This document shows positions 23,306 to 32,596 of a stretch of 64,000 nt of DNA, piece by piece. Below the pieces are notes generated by a model, which worked only from the letters and a program-made list of their open reading frames with translations, did not search any database and was not told the DNA's origin. Position 1 is the stretch's first letter. Each line of letters starts with the position of its first letter. The stretch is taken from assembly GCA_964386915.1 (NCBI GenBank), contig CAYLUQ010000011.1, positions 1 to 64,000 on the forward strand, in the 5' to 3' direction. The position numbers and the translations under genes are program-made. The DNA comes from JADHMP01 sp964386915 (GTDB taxonomy: Bacteria > Bacteroidota > Bacteroidia > Flavobacteriales > Flavobacteriaceae).

Positions 23306-24328
23306 ATGCGGAATAAAGAAAAAATTAAAGTAGGCATAAGCATTGGAGACCCCAATGGCATAGGTATAGAATTGTTACTTAAGCTCTTTGAAGACAAGCG
23401 TTTATTTGATTTTTTCACTCCCTTGGTTTTTGCTGATGCCAACCTTTTGCAAACAGAGCTAAAGAAATTTTCTTTTCATACAGATTTAAATCCCTTAAAA
23501 ACAGGAGAAAAACCCCATAAGTCTAAACTCAATATAATTTCTGATTCCGCCATTCCCCATAAGGTGAACTATGGAGCCGTTTCAAAGCAAGCGGGTCAAG
23601 TGGCTATTGCTTCTTTAGAACAAGCCATAGAAGCCGTTCAAAAAAAGGAGGTAGAGGTTTTGGTAACCCTGCCCATTCACAAACAAGCCATGCAGCAAGC
23701 CGGTTTCCAATATCCTGGCCATACTGATTTTTTAAACGAAAAATGGAAAGGTGAAAGCCTCATGTTTATGGTGCATGATCAATTGCGTGTTGCTTTGGTA
23801 ACCGATCATATTCCCCTTCAAGAGGTGTCCAAAACATTGTCAGCGTCTCTTTTAAAACAAAAAATAGACGCTCTGTTAGTCAGTTTAACCCAAGATTTTG
23901 GTATTGCAAAGCCCAAAATAGCCCTGCTAGGACTCAATCCTCATAATGGCGATCAAGGGGTGATAGGCACAGAAGATGATGAGCTCATCCGACCCCTAGT
24001 AGAAGACTATTTTGAACAAGGTCATTTGGTTTTTGGCCCCTATGCTGCCGATGGGTTTTTTGGAGCACAACACTATCAAGGATTTGATGCTGTTTTGGCC
24101 ATGTATCACGACCAAGGGCTCATTCCGTTTAAGACCTTGGCTTTTGGAAAAGGGGTCAATTTCACCGCAGGCCTTGAGGCAGTTAGAACCTCACCCGACC
24201 ACGGCACAGGTTTTGACTTAGCAGGAAAGAAAAAAGCCGATCACAGCTCTTTTTTAGAAGCTCTTTTTTTAGCCCGAAAAGTATTTTTAAATCGACAAGA
24301 AGAGTTCACAACAAAAGAACCAAGCTAA
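23306..24328 (+). CDS. pdxA: 4-hydroxythreonine-4-phosphate dehydrogenase
   Basis: NAD-dependent oxidation of 4-phosphohydroxythreonine in pyridoxal phosphate synthesis. 340 residues from ATG 23306; a TTG directly in front is not needed. Motifs: GISIGDPNGIG near the N-terminus, TLPIHKQAM, YPGHTDFL with a metal-binding histidine, LGLNPHNGD, and YHDQGLIPFK with the family's late metal-binding His. In Bacteroidota this gene commonly precedes the yceD-rpmF-fabH-acc cluster. Here a reverse-strand sulfatase lies between. Confidence 0.95.
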   Translation: MRNKEKIKVGISIGDPNGIGIELLLKLFEDKRLFDFFTPLVFADANLLQTELKKFSFHTDLNPLKTGEKPHKSKLNIISDSAIPHKVNYGAVSKQAGQVAIASLEQAIEAVQKKEVEVLVTLPIHKQAMQQAGFQYPGHTDFLNEKWKGESLMFMVHDQLRVALVTDHIPLQEVSKTLSASLLKQKIDALLVSLTQDFGIAKPKIALLGLNPHNGDQGVIGTEDDELIRPLVEDYFEQGHLVFGPYAADGFFGAQHYQGFDAVLAMYHDQGLIPFKTLAFGKGVNFTAGLEAVRTSPDHGTGFDLAGKKKADHSSFLEALFLARKVFLNRQEEFTTKEPS

Positions 24329-24338
24329 ACGAAAACCC

Positions 24339-25946
24339 TTAAGGCCAAGAGAACATTTCGCTAGGGTTATAGCCAATTCGCACCGCTTTTGCTTTGATTT
24401 TTAAGTCTTTTGAAAGGGGGGCTGTATAGATTGACCAAAGGCTATCTCCTTCTTTTTGCCAAATAATGGTGCTGCCTGGGTTTTCGTGATAAAGAACTAA
24501 TTGCTGATTTTCTGTTTTGGCTGTTAGTGGTTGTAGTGTAGGGGGTTTTCCCTCGGGGAAAAATTGCTTGAGTATTTCCTGCTCAGGAATGCGACCCATA
24601 TCTGCGGTTTCAACCATCCACTGGTCAAGTCTGTTGCGCAATAAAGCCAAGGTGTCTTGAAGGCTTGGATCGTCAGCTAAATTATTGAGTTCATAAGGAT
24701 CGGCGGTTATATCATAAAGTTCTTCTTGGGGTTTTGGCGTGGCAAACCAGCGACCCACGTTTTGGGGCAGGGCATTGGCTTCCCAAAGAGCTCTCATGTT
24801 CTGCATCATGGCCATTTGTTCTCTATAGGAATTGGGCAAGGCATTGGTAATACTAGGATTAAAATTGCGAATGTATTTATAGGAACCGTGGCGCACAGCA
24901 CGTAATCGATCCACAGTCTCATCAAAACGATCAGAGGTGGCAAAAACAAACTGAGGAGCAGCGGTTTTAAAGGCGCCTAAAAAAGCTTTGCCTTGCATGA
25001 TTTTAGGTGGCTCAATACCCGCAACAGAAAGCAAGGTGGGCGCAAAATCAATAAAACTAACAAATCGGTCTTCTTGGCTGCCCGCCTGAGCATTTTGTGG
25101 CATTTTGATAATTAAAGGCACCTTGATGCCTGTTTCATAGAGGGCACGTTTATGACGCGGAAAAGGCCCCCCGTGATCGCCATAAAAAAAGATGAGGGTG
25201 TTGTCATATAAGCCGGCGGCTTTCAATTCGTCCAACACCTTGCCTATTTGTGTATCAAGGCGTATTAAGTTTGAATAGTTAATAGCTAAATCTTTTCGAA
25301 TCACCGCATTATCTGGAAAAATTGGAGGCACCTCTAACTGGTCAGGATCTACCAATAGGGGATTGTCGGCTTGCTTCCAAATTTGTGATTCGTGGGTAAT
25401 GTTAAAATTAAACACTGCAAAAAAGGGTGCATCTTTGGGACGATTGCGCCAATGTGCTTTTCTGCTGCTTTCATCCCAAGCAGAGGGTAAGGCCTTAAAA
25501 TTATAGTCTTCTTTGGCATTGTTGGTGCAATAATAGCCTGCAGCTCTTAAATATTCAGTAAACATTTTTACTCCCTCAGGGACTAGGGGTGAATAGGTAG
25601 GAATATCAATGGTGGGTTCATTGTCTTTTTTGTTGCCATTGTAAGTGCGCATGTTGTGGGTACCTAGGGTGGAAGGATACAAGCCCGTAATTAAAGCACT
25701 TCGAGCGGGAGCACAAACGGGCACTGGTGAATAGGCATTATTATAGCGCACCCCATCTTGCGCCAGTTGCTCTAAATGGGGCAGGGAAACAGTGGTGTTT
25801 CCATAAAAAGGGAAGTGTTCTGGCGACTGATCCTCAGCCACCAACCACAAGATATTAGGCAAAGGATGCGCTTTTTCGGAATCCTTTTGATCACAAGCAT
25901 GAATAAAGAAGCATAAAATGAGAAGGAGAGCGAGCCAATTACGCAT
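24339..25946 (-). CDS. Sulfatase lipoprotein (heparan N-sulfatase-like)
   Basis: 535 residues with a lipoprotein signal (lipobox cysteine Cys18). The formylglycine cysteine is Cys78 in PVCAPARSALITG (C-x-x-x-R form common in S1_8-type sulfatases). VAEDQSPEHFPFYG carries metal-binding residues, and FFYGDHGGPFPRHK is the second metal site. The last 70 residues (after about 455) form an extra domain with LVLYHENPGSTIIWQKE, resembling Bacteroidota Fn3-associated/CHB-type modules. It probably acts on a sulfated polysaccharide outside the cytoplasm. It breaks the usual pdxA-yceD order. Confidence 0.9.
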   Translation of the reverse strand: MRNWLALLLILCFFIHACDQKDSEKAHPLPNILWLVAEDQSPEHFPFYGNTTVSLPHLEQLAQDGVRYNNAYSPVPVCAPARSALITGLYPSTLGTHNMRTYNGNKKDNEPTIDIPTYSPLVPEGVKMFTEYLRAAGYYCTNNAKEDYNFKALPSAWDESSRKAHWRNRPKDAPFFAVFNFNITHESQIWKQADNPLLVDPDQLEVPPIFPDNAVIRKDLAINYSNLIRLDTQIGKVLDELKAAGLYDNTLIFFYGDHGGPFPRHKRALYETGIKVPLIIKMPQNAQAGSQEDRFVSFIDFAPTLLSVAGIEPPKIMQGKAFLGAFKTAAPQFVFATSDRFDETVDRLRAVRHGSYKYIRNFNPSITNALPNSYREQMAMMQNMRALWEANALPQNVGRWFATPKPQEELYDITADPYELNNLADDPSLQDTLALLRNRLDQWMVETADMGRIPEQEILKQFFPEGKPPTLQPLTAKTENQQLVLYHENPGSTIIWQKEGDSLWSIYTAPLSKDLKIKAKAVRIGYNPSEMFSWP

Positions 25947-25988
25947 AGAAGAACCTAAATTAAATAACTACAATATACATTTTTTTTA

Positions 25989-25996
25989 TAAATTTG
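25989..25996 (+). promoter_or_regulatory. -7 promoter box TAAATTTG for the yceD-rpmF-fabH-acc operon
   Basis: Matches TAnnTTTG, 18 bases before the yceD-like start codon. It gives the operon its own promoter, now that the sulfatase separates it from pdxA. Confidence 0.5.
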
Positions 25997-26014
25997 CCCT
26001 CCAATTGTCACACA

Positions 26015-26533
26015 ATGGAAAAGTTGGATGATTTTGATATCCCTTTTGTGGGTTTAAAAAAAGGAACACACACATTTTCATTCGCAATTGACAATTCGTT
26101 CTTTGAAGGTTTTGGTTTTCATGATTTCCTTGGCGCAGCATTTGAATTAAAGCTCGACCTAGAGAAAAAAGAAAATCTGTTGGAATTGGATTTTTCCGCC
26201 AAAGGACACGTTCGAGTTTCATGTGATGTGACAACTGAACCCTTTGATTTAGCTCTGGAACCCTCTTGGTCGCAAATTATCAAGTTTGGTGATCCGGAGG
26301 CCTCTACAGATGAAATATTAATTTTGCCAGTAGGGACATATAAAATTAATGTGGCACAACAAATTTACGAAATGATTGTGTTGGAGATTCCTCCCAAACT
26401 AGAACATCCTGGCCTTGCAGACGGAAGCTTGCAATCAGAAATATTAGAAAAACTCAAAACCCTAGAACCAAAAGAAACACCCGTTGAGGGGCAAATGGAC
26501 CCTCGATGGAACAAATTGAAAGATTTATTATAG
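26015..26533 (+). CDS. DUF177/YceD family protein
   Basis: 172 residues from ATG 26015; the frame is open upstream but has only a TTG. YceD proteins are almost always encoded next to rpmF, as here, and in plants a homologue is needed for 23S rRNA accumulation. The segments DIPFVGLKKGTHTF and FSAKGHVRVSCDVTTEPFDL match the family core, with a single conserved cysteine visible in place of the CxxC arrangement of some members. The C-terminus WNKLKDLL is the usual end. Confidence 0.9.
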   Translation: MEKLDDFDIPFVGLKKGTHTFSFAIDNSFFEGFGFHDFLGAAFELKLDLEKKENLLELDFSAKGHVRVSCDVTTEPFDLALEPSWSQIIKFGDPEASTDEILILPVGTYKINVAQQIYEMIVLEIPPKLEHPGLADGSLQSEILEKLKTLEPKETPVEGQMDPRWNKLKDLL

Positions 26534-26547
26534 AAAAATAAAAGCTT

Positions 26548-26742
26548 ATGGCACATCCTAAAAGAAAAATATCAAAAACGCGTAGAGACAAAAGAAGAAC
26601 GCACTACAAAGCGAGCGATCGTCAAATAGCCACTTGTGGCACTACTGGAGAAGCTCACCTCTATCACAGGGCTCATTGGCACGAAGGAAAACTCTACTAC
26701 AGAGGACAAGTCTTGATTGACTCGACCGTTGCTGAAGCCTAA
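26548..26742 (+). CDS. rpmF: 50S ribosomal protein bL32
   Basis: 64 residues: MAHPKRKISKTRRDKRRTHY followed by ATCGTTGEAHLYHRAHW. The basic N-terminus and overall length match bL32. Only one cysteine (in ATCG) is present, so this is the zinc-independent form. Positioned 14 bases after the yceD-like gene, with a terminator following. Confidence 0.96.
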   Translation: MAHPKRKISKTRRDKRRTHYKASDRQIATCGTTGEAHLYHRAHWHEGKLYYRGQVLIDSTVAEA

Positions 26743-26763
26743 GCTTTTTGCTGTCTCCCTAAC

Positions 26764-26790
26764 AAGCTCCTTTGAGGAGCTTTTTTTTAA
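26764..26790 (+). terminator. Rho-independent terminator after rpmF
   Basis: AAGCTCCT (26764-26771), TTG loop, AGGAGCTT (26775-26782), followed by TTTTTT. It would end or reduce transcription between rpmF and fabH, separating ribosomal protein from fatty-acid genes. Confidence 0.85.
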
Positions 26791-26877
26791 AGGGGCAATC
26801 TGTTTCTATGAAAAGGAATACGTTCACTTTTCCACCCAAAAGCAAGCACTCATCCAAGCGTTAAAGCAATTAAAAGC

Positions 26878-27861
26878 ATGATCAAAGCTGCCATAACAGG
26901 AGTGGGAGGCTATCTTCCAGAAACAATTTTAAACAATCACGATTTAGAACAAATGGTAGAGACCACCGATGAGTGGATCCTATCCCGGACGGGCATTAAA
27001 GAACGTCGAATTTTAAAGGAACCAAACCAAGGGGTTTCTCGCTTAGCCATTGGAGCGGCACAAGATCTCATCAACAAAAAAGGCATTGACCCCACCACCA
27101 TTGATTTGGTGTTGGTAGCCACCATTACCCCAGATTATCTGGTAGCGGCTACTGCCGCCTATGTGGCTTCTGCTATTGGCGCTACCCAAGCGTTTGGCTT
27201 TGACTTAGCAGCCGCTTGTTCAGGATTTTTATATGGCATGAGCGTTGCTATGAGTTATGTGAATAGTGGCCGATACAAAAAAGTACTCCTCATAGGAGCC
27301 GACAAAATGTCCTCTATTGTCAACTACAAAGACCGTACAACCTGCATCATTTTTGGAGATGGCGCAGGCGCTGTACTCATAGAACCTTCTTCTAATGCGT
27401 TTGGTTGGGAAGATGAATATTTAAAAAGTAACGGTGCTTCTAGAGCATCACTAATGATAAAAGCCGGAGGTTCTGCCTATCCTACCTCACAAGAAACCTT
27501 AGACCAAGGATGGCATAATTTGTATCAAGACGGCAAGACTGTTTTTAAGTATGCGGTCTCTGAAATGGCGGCTGCTACCCAAAAAATTCTGGAACGCAAC
27601 CACCTAACGAGCCAAGAAATTAATTACCTTGTACCTCACCAAGCGAATAAAAGAATCATTGATGCAACGGCCAAACACATTGGCCTTGGACCGGAAAAGG
27701 TTTTAATGAATATTGAACGATACGGAAATACTACAGCGGCCACCATTCCGCTACTATTATATGATTATGAAGCGCAATTACAAGCCGGAGACAAACTCCT
27801 TTTTGCTGCCTTTGGAGGAGGCTTTACTTGGGGAGCGGCTTATTTAACTTGGGCCTACTAA
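26878..27861 (+). CDS. fabH: Beta-ketoacyl-ACP synthase III
   Basis: Condenses acetyl-CoA with malonyl-ACP to start fatty-acid synthesis. 327 residues. The catalytic triad is Cys114 (DLAAACSGFLYG), a histidine in VPHQANKRII and an asparagine in YGNTTAATIP. It is followed by accB and accC, which make the malonyl-CoA precursor, so the cluster controls initiation of fatty-acid synthesis. Confidence 0.96.
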   Translation: MIKAAITGVGGYLPETILNNHDLEQMVETTDEWILSRTGIKERRILKEPNQGVSRLAIGAAQDLINKKGIDPTTIDLVLVATITPDYLVAATAAYVASAIGATQAFGFDLAAACSGFLYGMSVAMSYVNSGRYKKVLLIGADKMSSIVNYKDRTTCIIFGDGAGAVLIEPSSNAFGWEDEYLKSNGASRASLMIKAGGSAYPTSQETLDQGWHNLYQDGKTVFKYAVSEMAAATQKILERNHLTSQEINYLVPHQANKRIIDATAKHIGLGPEKVLMNIERYGNTTAATIPLLLYDYEAQLQAGDKLLFAAFGGGFTWGAAYLTWAY

Positions 27862-27880
27862 AAAACTAAATTGAAGATTT

Positions 27881-28363
27881 ATGGACATTAAAGAAATTCA
27901 AAACTTAATCAAATTTGTAGCCAAATCAGGAGCACAAGAAGTGAAACTAGAAATGGATGATTTCAAAATTACCATTGTCACAAAAGGTTCTGAACGAGCT
28001 GAAGCTACTGCCCTAGTGCAACAAGTGCCTATGGCTGTTGCTCCTCCATCGGTTGTAGAATCAAGCGTTGTGGTAGAAACCCCAACTGAAACCCCTGCTG
28101 CTGCACCTGCCGCAGAAGATCATTTGATCACCATCAAGTCGCCTATGATTGGAACGTTCTATCGAAAAGCCTCCCCAGATAAACCTGCTTTTGTGGAAGT
28201 GGGGGATGTGGTGAAACCCGGAGACGTTTTATGCGTTGTTGAAGCCATGAAACTCTTTAACGAAATTGAATCGGAATTGAGTGGAAAAATTGTCAAAATT
28301 CTAGCAGACGATGCCACCCCGATTGAATTTGATCAACCCTTATTTGTGCTTGACCCATCCTAA
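27881..28363 (+). CDS. accB: Biotin carboxyl carrier protein of acetyl-CoA carboxylase
   Basis: 160 residues. An N-terminal helical part is followed by a proline/alanine/threonine-rich linker (about 50-80) and the biotinyl domain. The biotinylated lysine is Lys124 in VVEAMKLFNEIES. Together with AccC it carries carboxyl groups to the transferase subunits, which are not in this window. Confidence 0.95.
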   Translation: MDIKEIQNLIKFVAKSGAQEVKLEMDDFKITIVTKGSERAEATALVQQVPMAVAPPSVVESSVVVETPTETPAAAPAAEDHLITIKSPMIGTFYRKASPDKPAFVEVGDVVKPGDVLCVVEAMKLFNEIESELSGKIVKILADDATPIEFDQPLFVLDPS

Positions 28364-28374
28364 TATTTTGAACA

Positions 28375-29715
28375 ATGTTTAAAAAAATATTAATTGCCAA
28401 TAGGGGTGAAATAGCCATGCGCTTGATTCGAACCTGTAAAGAAATGGGCATCAAAACAGTTGCGGTATATTCTAAAGCCGATGAAGAAAGCCTACATGTT
28501 CGATTTGCCGATGAAGCTGTTTGTATAGGACCGGCACCCAGTGCAGAGTCCTATTTAAAAATGGCCAACATTATTGCAGCAGCAGAAATCACCAACGCAG
28601 ATGCCATTCATCCTGGATATGGTTTTTTGTCTGAAAATGCCAAATTTTCGAAAATATGCGAGGAACACAAAATTAAATTTATTGGAGCCTCGGCCGAGAT
28701 GATTGAAAAAATGGGTGACAAAGCCACCGCTAAAGCCACCATGAAAGCTGCTGGAGTTCCTACTATTCCCGGTTCTGAAGGCATCATCCCTTCCCTTGAG
28801 GTTTGTCAAACCCTAGCCAAAGAAATTGGCTATCCTGTCATGCTAAAAGCCACTGCCGGTGGGGGTGGAAAAGGAATGCGCGCCGTATGGAGCGAAGAAA
28901 ACCTTCAAAAAGCTTGGGAAAGCGCCCGTCAAGAGTCCAAAGCTGCTTTTGGCAATGACGATATGTATTTGGAAAAACTCATTGAAGAACCGCGTCATAT
29001 TGAAATTCAAGTAGTGGGAGATCAATTTGGCAAAGCGTGTCATTTGTCCGAAAGAGATTGTTCTGTACAACGCCGTCATCAAAAATTAACAGAAGAAACC
29101 CCCTCTCCTTTTATGACTAAGGAGCTTCGAAAAAAGATGGGTGAAGCCGCTGTAAAGGCAGCTGAATTCATAGCCTATGAGGGAGCCGGAACCATTGAGT
29201 TTTTAGTGGATAAGCACAAGAATTTCTATTTTATGGAAATGAACACGCGTATTCAAGTAGAGCACCCCATTACAGAGCAAGTCATAGATTTTGATTTAAT
29301 TAGAGAACAAATATTAGTGGCTTCAGGCGTGCCTATTTCAGGAAAAAACTATTTGCCTAAACTACACTCGATTGAATGTAGAATCAATGCAGAAGATCCT
29401 TTCAACGACTTTAGACCCTCCCCCGGAAAAATTGAAACCCTACATTTTCCTGGAGGCCATGGCATTCGTCTAGATACGCATGTCTACAGTGGCTATGTTA
29501 TTCCGCCTCACTATGACTCTATGATTGCCAAGCTTATTACCACGGCTCAAACCCGTGAAGAGGCCATCAATAAGATGAAAAGAGCTTTGGATGAATTTGT
29601 GATTGAGGGAATTAAAACGACCATACCCTTTCATCAAAAACTGATGGAACATCCAGACTATATTGCCGGAAATTATACCACGAAGTTTATGGAAGACTTC
29701 AGCATGGAAGACTAG
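28375..29715 (+). CDS. accC: Acetyl-CoA carboxylase, biotin carboxylase subunit
   Basis: 446 residues, normal length. The ATP-grasp enzyme carboxylates biotin on AccB using bicarbonate and ATP. Landmarks: KILIANRGEIAMRLIRT at the start, the glycine-rich ATP loop KATAGGGGKGMR, HLSERDCSVQRRHQK, and EMNTRIQVEHPITE with catalytic and metal-binding residues. Eleven bases separate it from accB. Confidence 0.96.
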   Translation: MFKKILIANRGEIAMRLIRTCKEMGIKTVAVYSKADEESLHVRFADEAVCIGPAPSAESYLKMANIIAAAEITNADAIHPGYGFLSENAKFSKICEEHKIKFIGASAEMIEKMGDKATAKATMKAAGVPTIPGSEGIIPSLEVCQTLAKEIGYPVMLKATAGGGGKGMRAVWSEENLQKAWESARQESKAAFGNDDMYLEKLIEEPRHIEIQVVGDQFGKACHLSERDCSVQRRHQKLTEETPSPFMTKELRKKMGEAAVKAAEFIAYEGAGTIEFLVDKHKNFYFMEMNTRIQVEHPITEQVIDFDLIREQILVASGVPISGKNYLPKLHSIECRINAEDPFNDFRPSPGKIETLHFPGGHGIRLDTHVYSGYVIPPHYDSMIAKLITTAQTREEAINKMKRALDEFVIEGIKTTIPFHQKLMEHPDYIAGNYTTKFMEDFSMED

Positions 29716-29716
29716 G

Positions 29717-30421
29717 ATGAAAGTAAACCGCATAACAAGATTTGTTTTTCTCCTTTCGCTTTTAGCATGGAGTGGGTGTTCCCCACTAAAACAATATGAA
29801 AAAAGCACCTATGCTTGGGCATTGCCCGAAATAGAGAAATTCAAGCAACTCGATGCTACAGAACGCTATTCGTCTAACTCTATTTTGTTTATGGGCAGCT
29901 CTAGCATTAGGCTATGGAGCACCCTAGCTGAGGACATGGCTCCCCTACCCATTATTCAAAGGGGCTATGGAGGGGCTCATTTTAGAGACCTTATTTTCTT
30001 TGTAGATACCATTTTAAATCAGCATGATTTGAGCATGGTAGTGTGCTTTGTAGCCAATGACATCAGTCAAAAAAAATCGGATGAAAATGCGGCAACTATT
30101 CTACGCAATTACAACTATGTGGTGAAGCAAATTAGAAAGCGACATCCTAAAATTCCCATTTTACAAATTTCAATCACCCCTTCTCAAAGTCGCTGGGAGC
30201 TGTGGCCCAAAATTCAAGAAGTGAATGCTGCCTTAAAAGCCTATTGTGAAACCCATTCCAATATGTATTTTTTAGACACTACTTCTCACTTTTTAAACGA
30301 GGCAGGTTTGCCTAAAACAGCCCTTTTTCGAAAAGATCAATTACACCTCAATAAAGAAGGCTACGCACTTTGGACGAGTTTGATAAGACCCCAAGTAGAG
30401 GCGCTTTATCAGATTCAGTAA
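29717..30421 (+). CDS. SGNH/GDSL hydrolase family lipoprotein
   Basis: 234 residues from ATG 29717, one base after the accC stop; the longer frame runs inside accC. The signal ends in lipobox WSGC (Cys21). Block I reads FMGSSSIRLW, where the usual GDS aspartate is serine, nucleophile probably Ser62. Block II is GYGGAHFRD, block III is FVANDI and block V is DQLHLNKEGY, with the catalytic Asp-His pair. Members are esterases, lipases or acetylhydrolases; the substrate is unknown. Its co-location with the acc genes hints at lipid or acyl chemistry but may be incidental. Confidence 0.85.
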   Translation: MKVNRITRFVFLLSLLAWSGCSPLKQYEKSTYAWALPEIEKFKQLDATERYSSNSILFMGSSSIRLWSTLAEDMAPLPIIQRGYGGAHFRDLIFFVDTILNQHDLSMVVCFVANDISQKKSDENAATILRNYNYVVKQIRKRHPKIPILQISITPSQSRWELWPKIQEVNAALKAYCETHSNMYFLDTTSHFLNEAGLPKTALFRKDQLHLNKEGYALWTSLIRPQVEALYQIQ

Positions 30422-30425
30422 ATTC

Positions 30426-31415
30426 CTACAAGAGGTTACGTTCAATTAAATAGGCGGCAATTTGGACGGTGTTTGTCGCAGCACCTTTGCGCAAATTATC
30501 AGCTACAACCCAAAGATTTAAGCCGTTTTCAATAGATTCGTCTCTTCTAATGCGACCTACAAAAACCTCATCTTGATCTGCAGCTTGCAGAGGCATGGGA
30601 TAGCTGTTGTTTTGAGGGTCATCTAAAACCACAACTCCTGGAGCGGCTTCAAGAAGGGCTCTTATATCAGCCAATTCATAAGGCTTTTCAAAGGTAACAT
30701 TAACCGACTCGCTATGTCCGCCAACCACTGGAATACGAATGGCTGTTGCGGTGATGGCGAGTTCGGGTTCGCCTAAAATTTTTCGCGTTTCATGCACCAG
30801 TTTCATTTCTTCTTTGGTGTAGGCATTATCAAGAAAAACATCGCAATGCGGTAAAGCATTTTTGTGAATGGGATGTGGATAGGCCATAGGGCCTTCTTTT
30901 CCCGCAGCTTCATTATGGAGTTGTTCTACAGCTTTAACCCCAGTGCCTGTAATAGACTGATAGGTAGAAATGACTAAGCGTTTGAGGGTATATTTTTGAT
31001 GAAGAGGAGCCAAGGCCACTACCATTTGAATGGTAGAGCAATTGGGGTTGGCAATGATATAGTCTTCTTTAGTGAGTGTTCCCGCATTGATTTCGGGCAC
31101 TATCAATTTGATGTCTGGATTCATTCTCCAAGCAGAGGAATTGTCAATGACTTTGGTTCCAACTGCTTTAAATTTGGGAGCCCATTCTAAAGAGGTTTCT
31201 CCTCCGGCCGAAAATAAGGCTAGATCTGGTTGTGCCGCCACAGCTTCCTCTAATCCAATAACTTGATGCGGTTTTCCTTTAAATACCAGTGTTTTGCCCA
31301 CTGATCGAGCAGAAGCAACAAGTAATAGTTCATCAATGGGAAGATTTTGCTCTTCTAAAACTTTTAACATCACATGACCAACCATTCCGGTGGCACCAAC
31401 TACGGCTAATTTCAT
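30426..31415 (-). CDS. asd: Aspartate-semialdehyde dehydrogenase
   Basis: Reduces aspartyl phosphate to the semialdehyde, the branch point to lysine, diaminopimelate, threonine and methionine. 329 residues. The NADP loop is VVGATGMVG, the catalytic cysteine is Cys126 in IIANPNCSTIQM, and a histidine lies in RIPVVGGHSESV. A TACATTTG promoter box is upstream and it looks monocistronic. Confidence 0.96.
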   Translation of the reverse strand: MKLAVVGATGMVGHVMLKVLEEQNLPIDELLLVASARSVGKTLVFKGKPHQVIGLEEAVAAQPDLALFSAGGETSLEWAPKFKAVGTKVIDNSSAWRMNPDIKLIVPEINAGTLTKEDYIIANPNCSTIQMVVALAPLHQKYTLKRLVISTYQSITGTGVKAVEQLHNEAAGKEGPMAYPHPIHKNALPHCDVFLDNAYTKEEMKLVHETRKILGEPELAITATAIRIPVVGGHSESVNVTFEKPYELADIRALLEAAPGVVVLDDPQNNSYPMPLQAADQDEVFVGRIRRDESIENGLNLWVVADNLRKGAATNTVQIAAYLIERNLL

Positions 31416-31432
31416 TGTTTTTTAATTTTCGG

Positions 31433-31440
31433 CAAATGTA
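31433..31440 (-). promoter_or_regulatory. -7 promoter box TACATTTG for asd
   Basis: Minus strand match to TAnnTTTG, 17 bases before the asd start codon. Confidence 0.45.
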
Positions 31441-31519
31441 ATGTGATTTTTTTAGGCCACCCTGCAACTGATTCGATTTCTCAATAAAATAACAAAATGT
31501 TATAAAACCAACATCATGG

Positions 31520-32596
31520 TCAAGGGTGTACAATTCGCTCCACGCGGGGCCCCACGTTTGAAAGGAGTTCATAGGCAATAGTATCGGCTTGTTTAGCAAG
31601 GGTTTCGGCAGTGTTTTCAAAGCCAAAAAATTCTACTTCATCTCCCTCTTCACATTCAATTTCAGTCACATCAATCATGACCATATCCATACAAACATTG
31701 CCCACTATAGGCGCTTTTTTTCCACCTAGGGTCACCCAAGTTTTTCCATGGCCCGAATGCCTGCTAATACCATCAGCATGACCTAAGGGAAGAGTTGCAA
31801 TAAGCGAAGCTTTTGGAGCAACCCATCCAGCATTATAGCCCACAGTGTCTCCTTTTGCCACCTGGTGAATTTGAAGAACAGTGGAAGTTAAACGCGCCAC
31901 GGGTTTTAGTTCAACATCCCAATGGGCCTGGTTGGCAAAACCATAGAGCGCTAAGCCGCTCCGCACAGCACCATATTGGTATTCGGGATAATTAAAAATA
32001 CCGGAGCTATTTAGCAAATGAAATAAAACTTCTTGAGGGATTTTGTTTTGACATTTTTTTTGAAGCGCATTGAATTTTTTGATTTGCGATTCACTAAGGG
32101 CATTGGGTCGGTCTTCCTCACTTGCCGCTAGGTGGGAGTAGATGCTTTGCAGCGAAAAAGAATTGGAAACACTTTTGGAGAGAACTGCATCTAGATCAGA
32201 AAGCGCAAAACCCAACCTATTCAATCCGGTGTTAAATTTAAGGTGTAAAGGAATGGGAGTGGAGGCCAATTGTTCTAATCGATGCAAGATTCTAAAGCTA
32301 TAAGCCACGGGTTCTAAGTTGTGTTGGAGTAGGGCTTCAAGCGTTTCAAATTGGGGATAGAACACCATGATGGGACATTGCACCCCGCCTTTTCTTAGGG
32401 CTATTCCTTCTGCGGTATAGGCCACTGCCAAGCGGTCAATGCCGAGTTGTTCCAAGTGTAACGCAAAAGCAAGGGCATCAGACCCATAGGCTCCTGCTTT
32501 GACAACTCCAATGAGTTGTGTAGCAGAATCAAGATGTTTTCTTAAAACCCTATAATTATGGGTTAAATGTGCTCGATAAAGATGTAGTTGATTCAA
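31520..32596 (-). CDS. alr: Alanine racemase
   Basis: Interconverts L- and D-alanine for peptidoglycan. 358 residues. The PLP lysine is Lys33 in GVVKAGAYGSD (usual motif KADAYG; Asp is Gly here). The second catalytic base, a tyrosine, lies in DTVGYNAGW, and PIVGNVCMDMVMIDVT is the conserved C-terminal-domain segment. Unlike many Bacteroidota it is not fused to MurF. It overlaps tdk by four bases and is co-translated with it. Confidence 0.93.
   Translation of the reverse strand: MNQLHLYRAHLTHNYRVLRKHLDSATQLIGVVKAGAYGSDALAFALHLEQLGIDRLAVAYTAEGIALRKGGVQCPIMVFYPQFETLEALLQHNLEPVAYSFRILHRLEQLASTPIPLHLKFNTGLNRLGFALSDLDAVLSKSVSNSFSLQSIYSHLAASEEDRPNALSESQIKKFNALQKKCQNKIPQEVLFHLLNSSGIFNYPEYQYGAVRSGLALYGFANQAHWDVELKPVARLTSTVLQIHQVAKGDTVGYNAGWVAPKASLIATLPLGHADGISRHSGHGKTWVTLGGKKAPIVGNVCMDMVMIDVTEIECEEGDEVEFFGFENTAETLAKQADTIAYELLSNVGPRVERIVHP

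Noticed and set aside
26800..26880. Stop-free stretch ending in ATGA at the fabH start
   Set aside because: Reads like a short helical peptide but has no start codon after the rpmF terminator; chance cannot be excluded.
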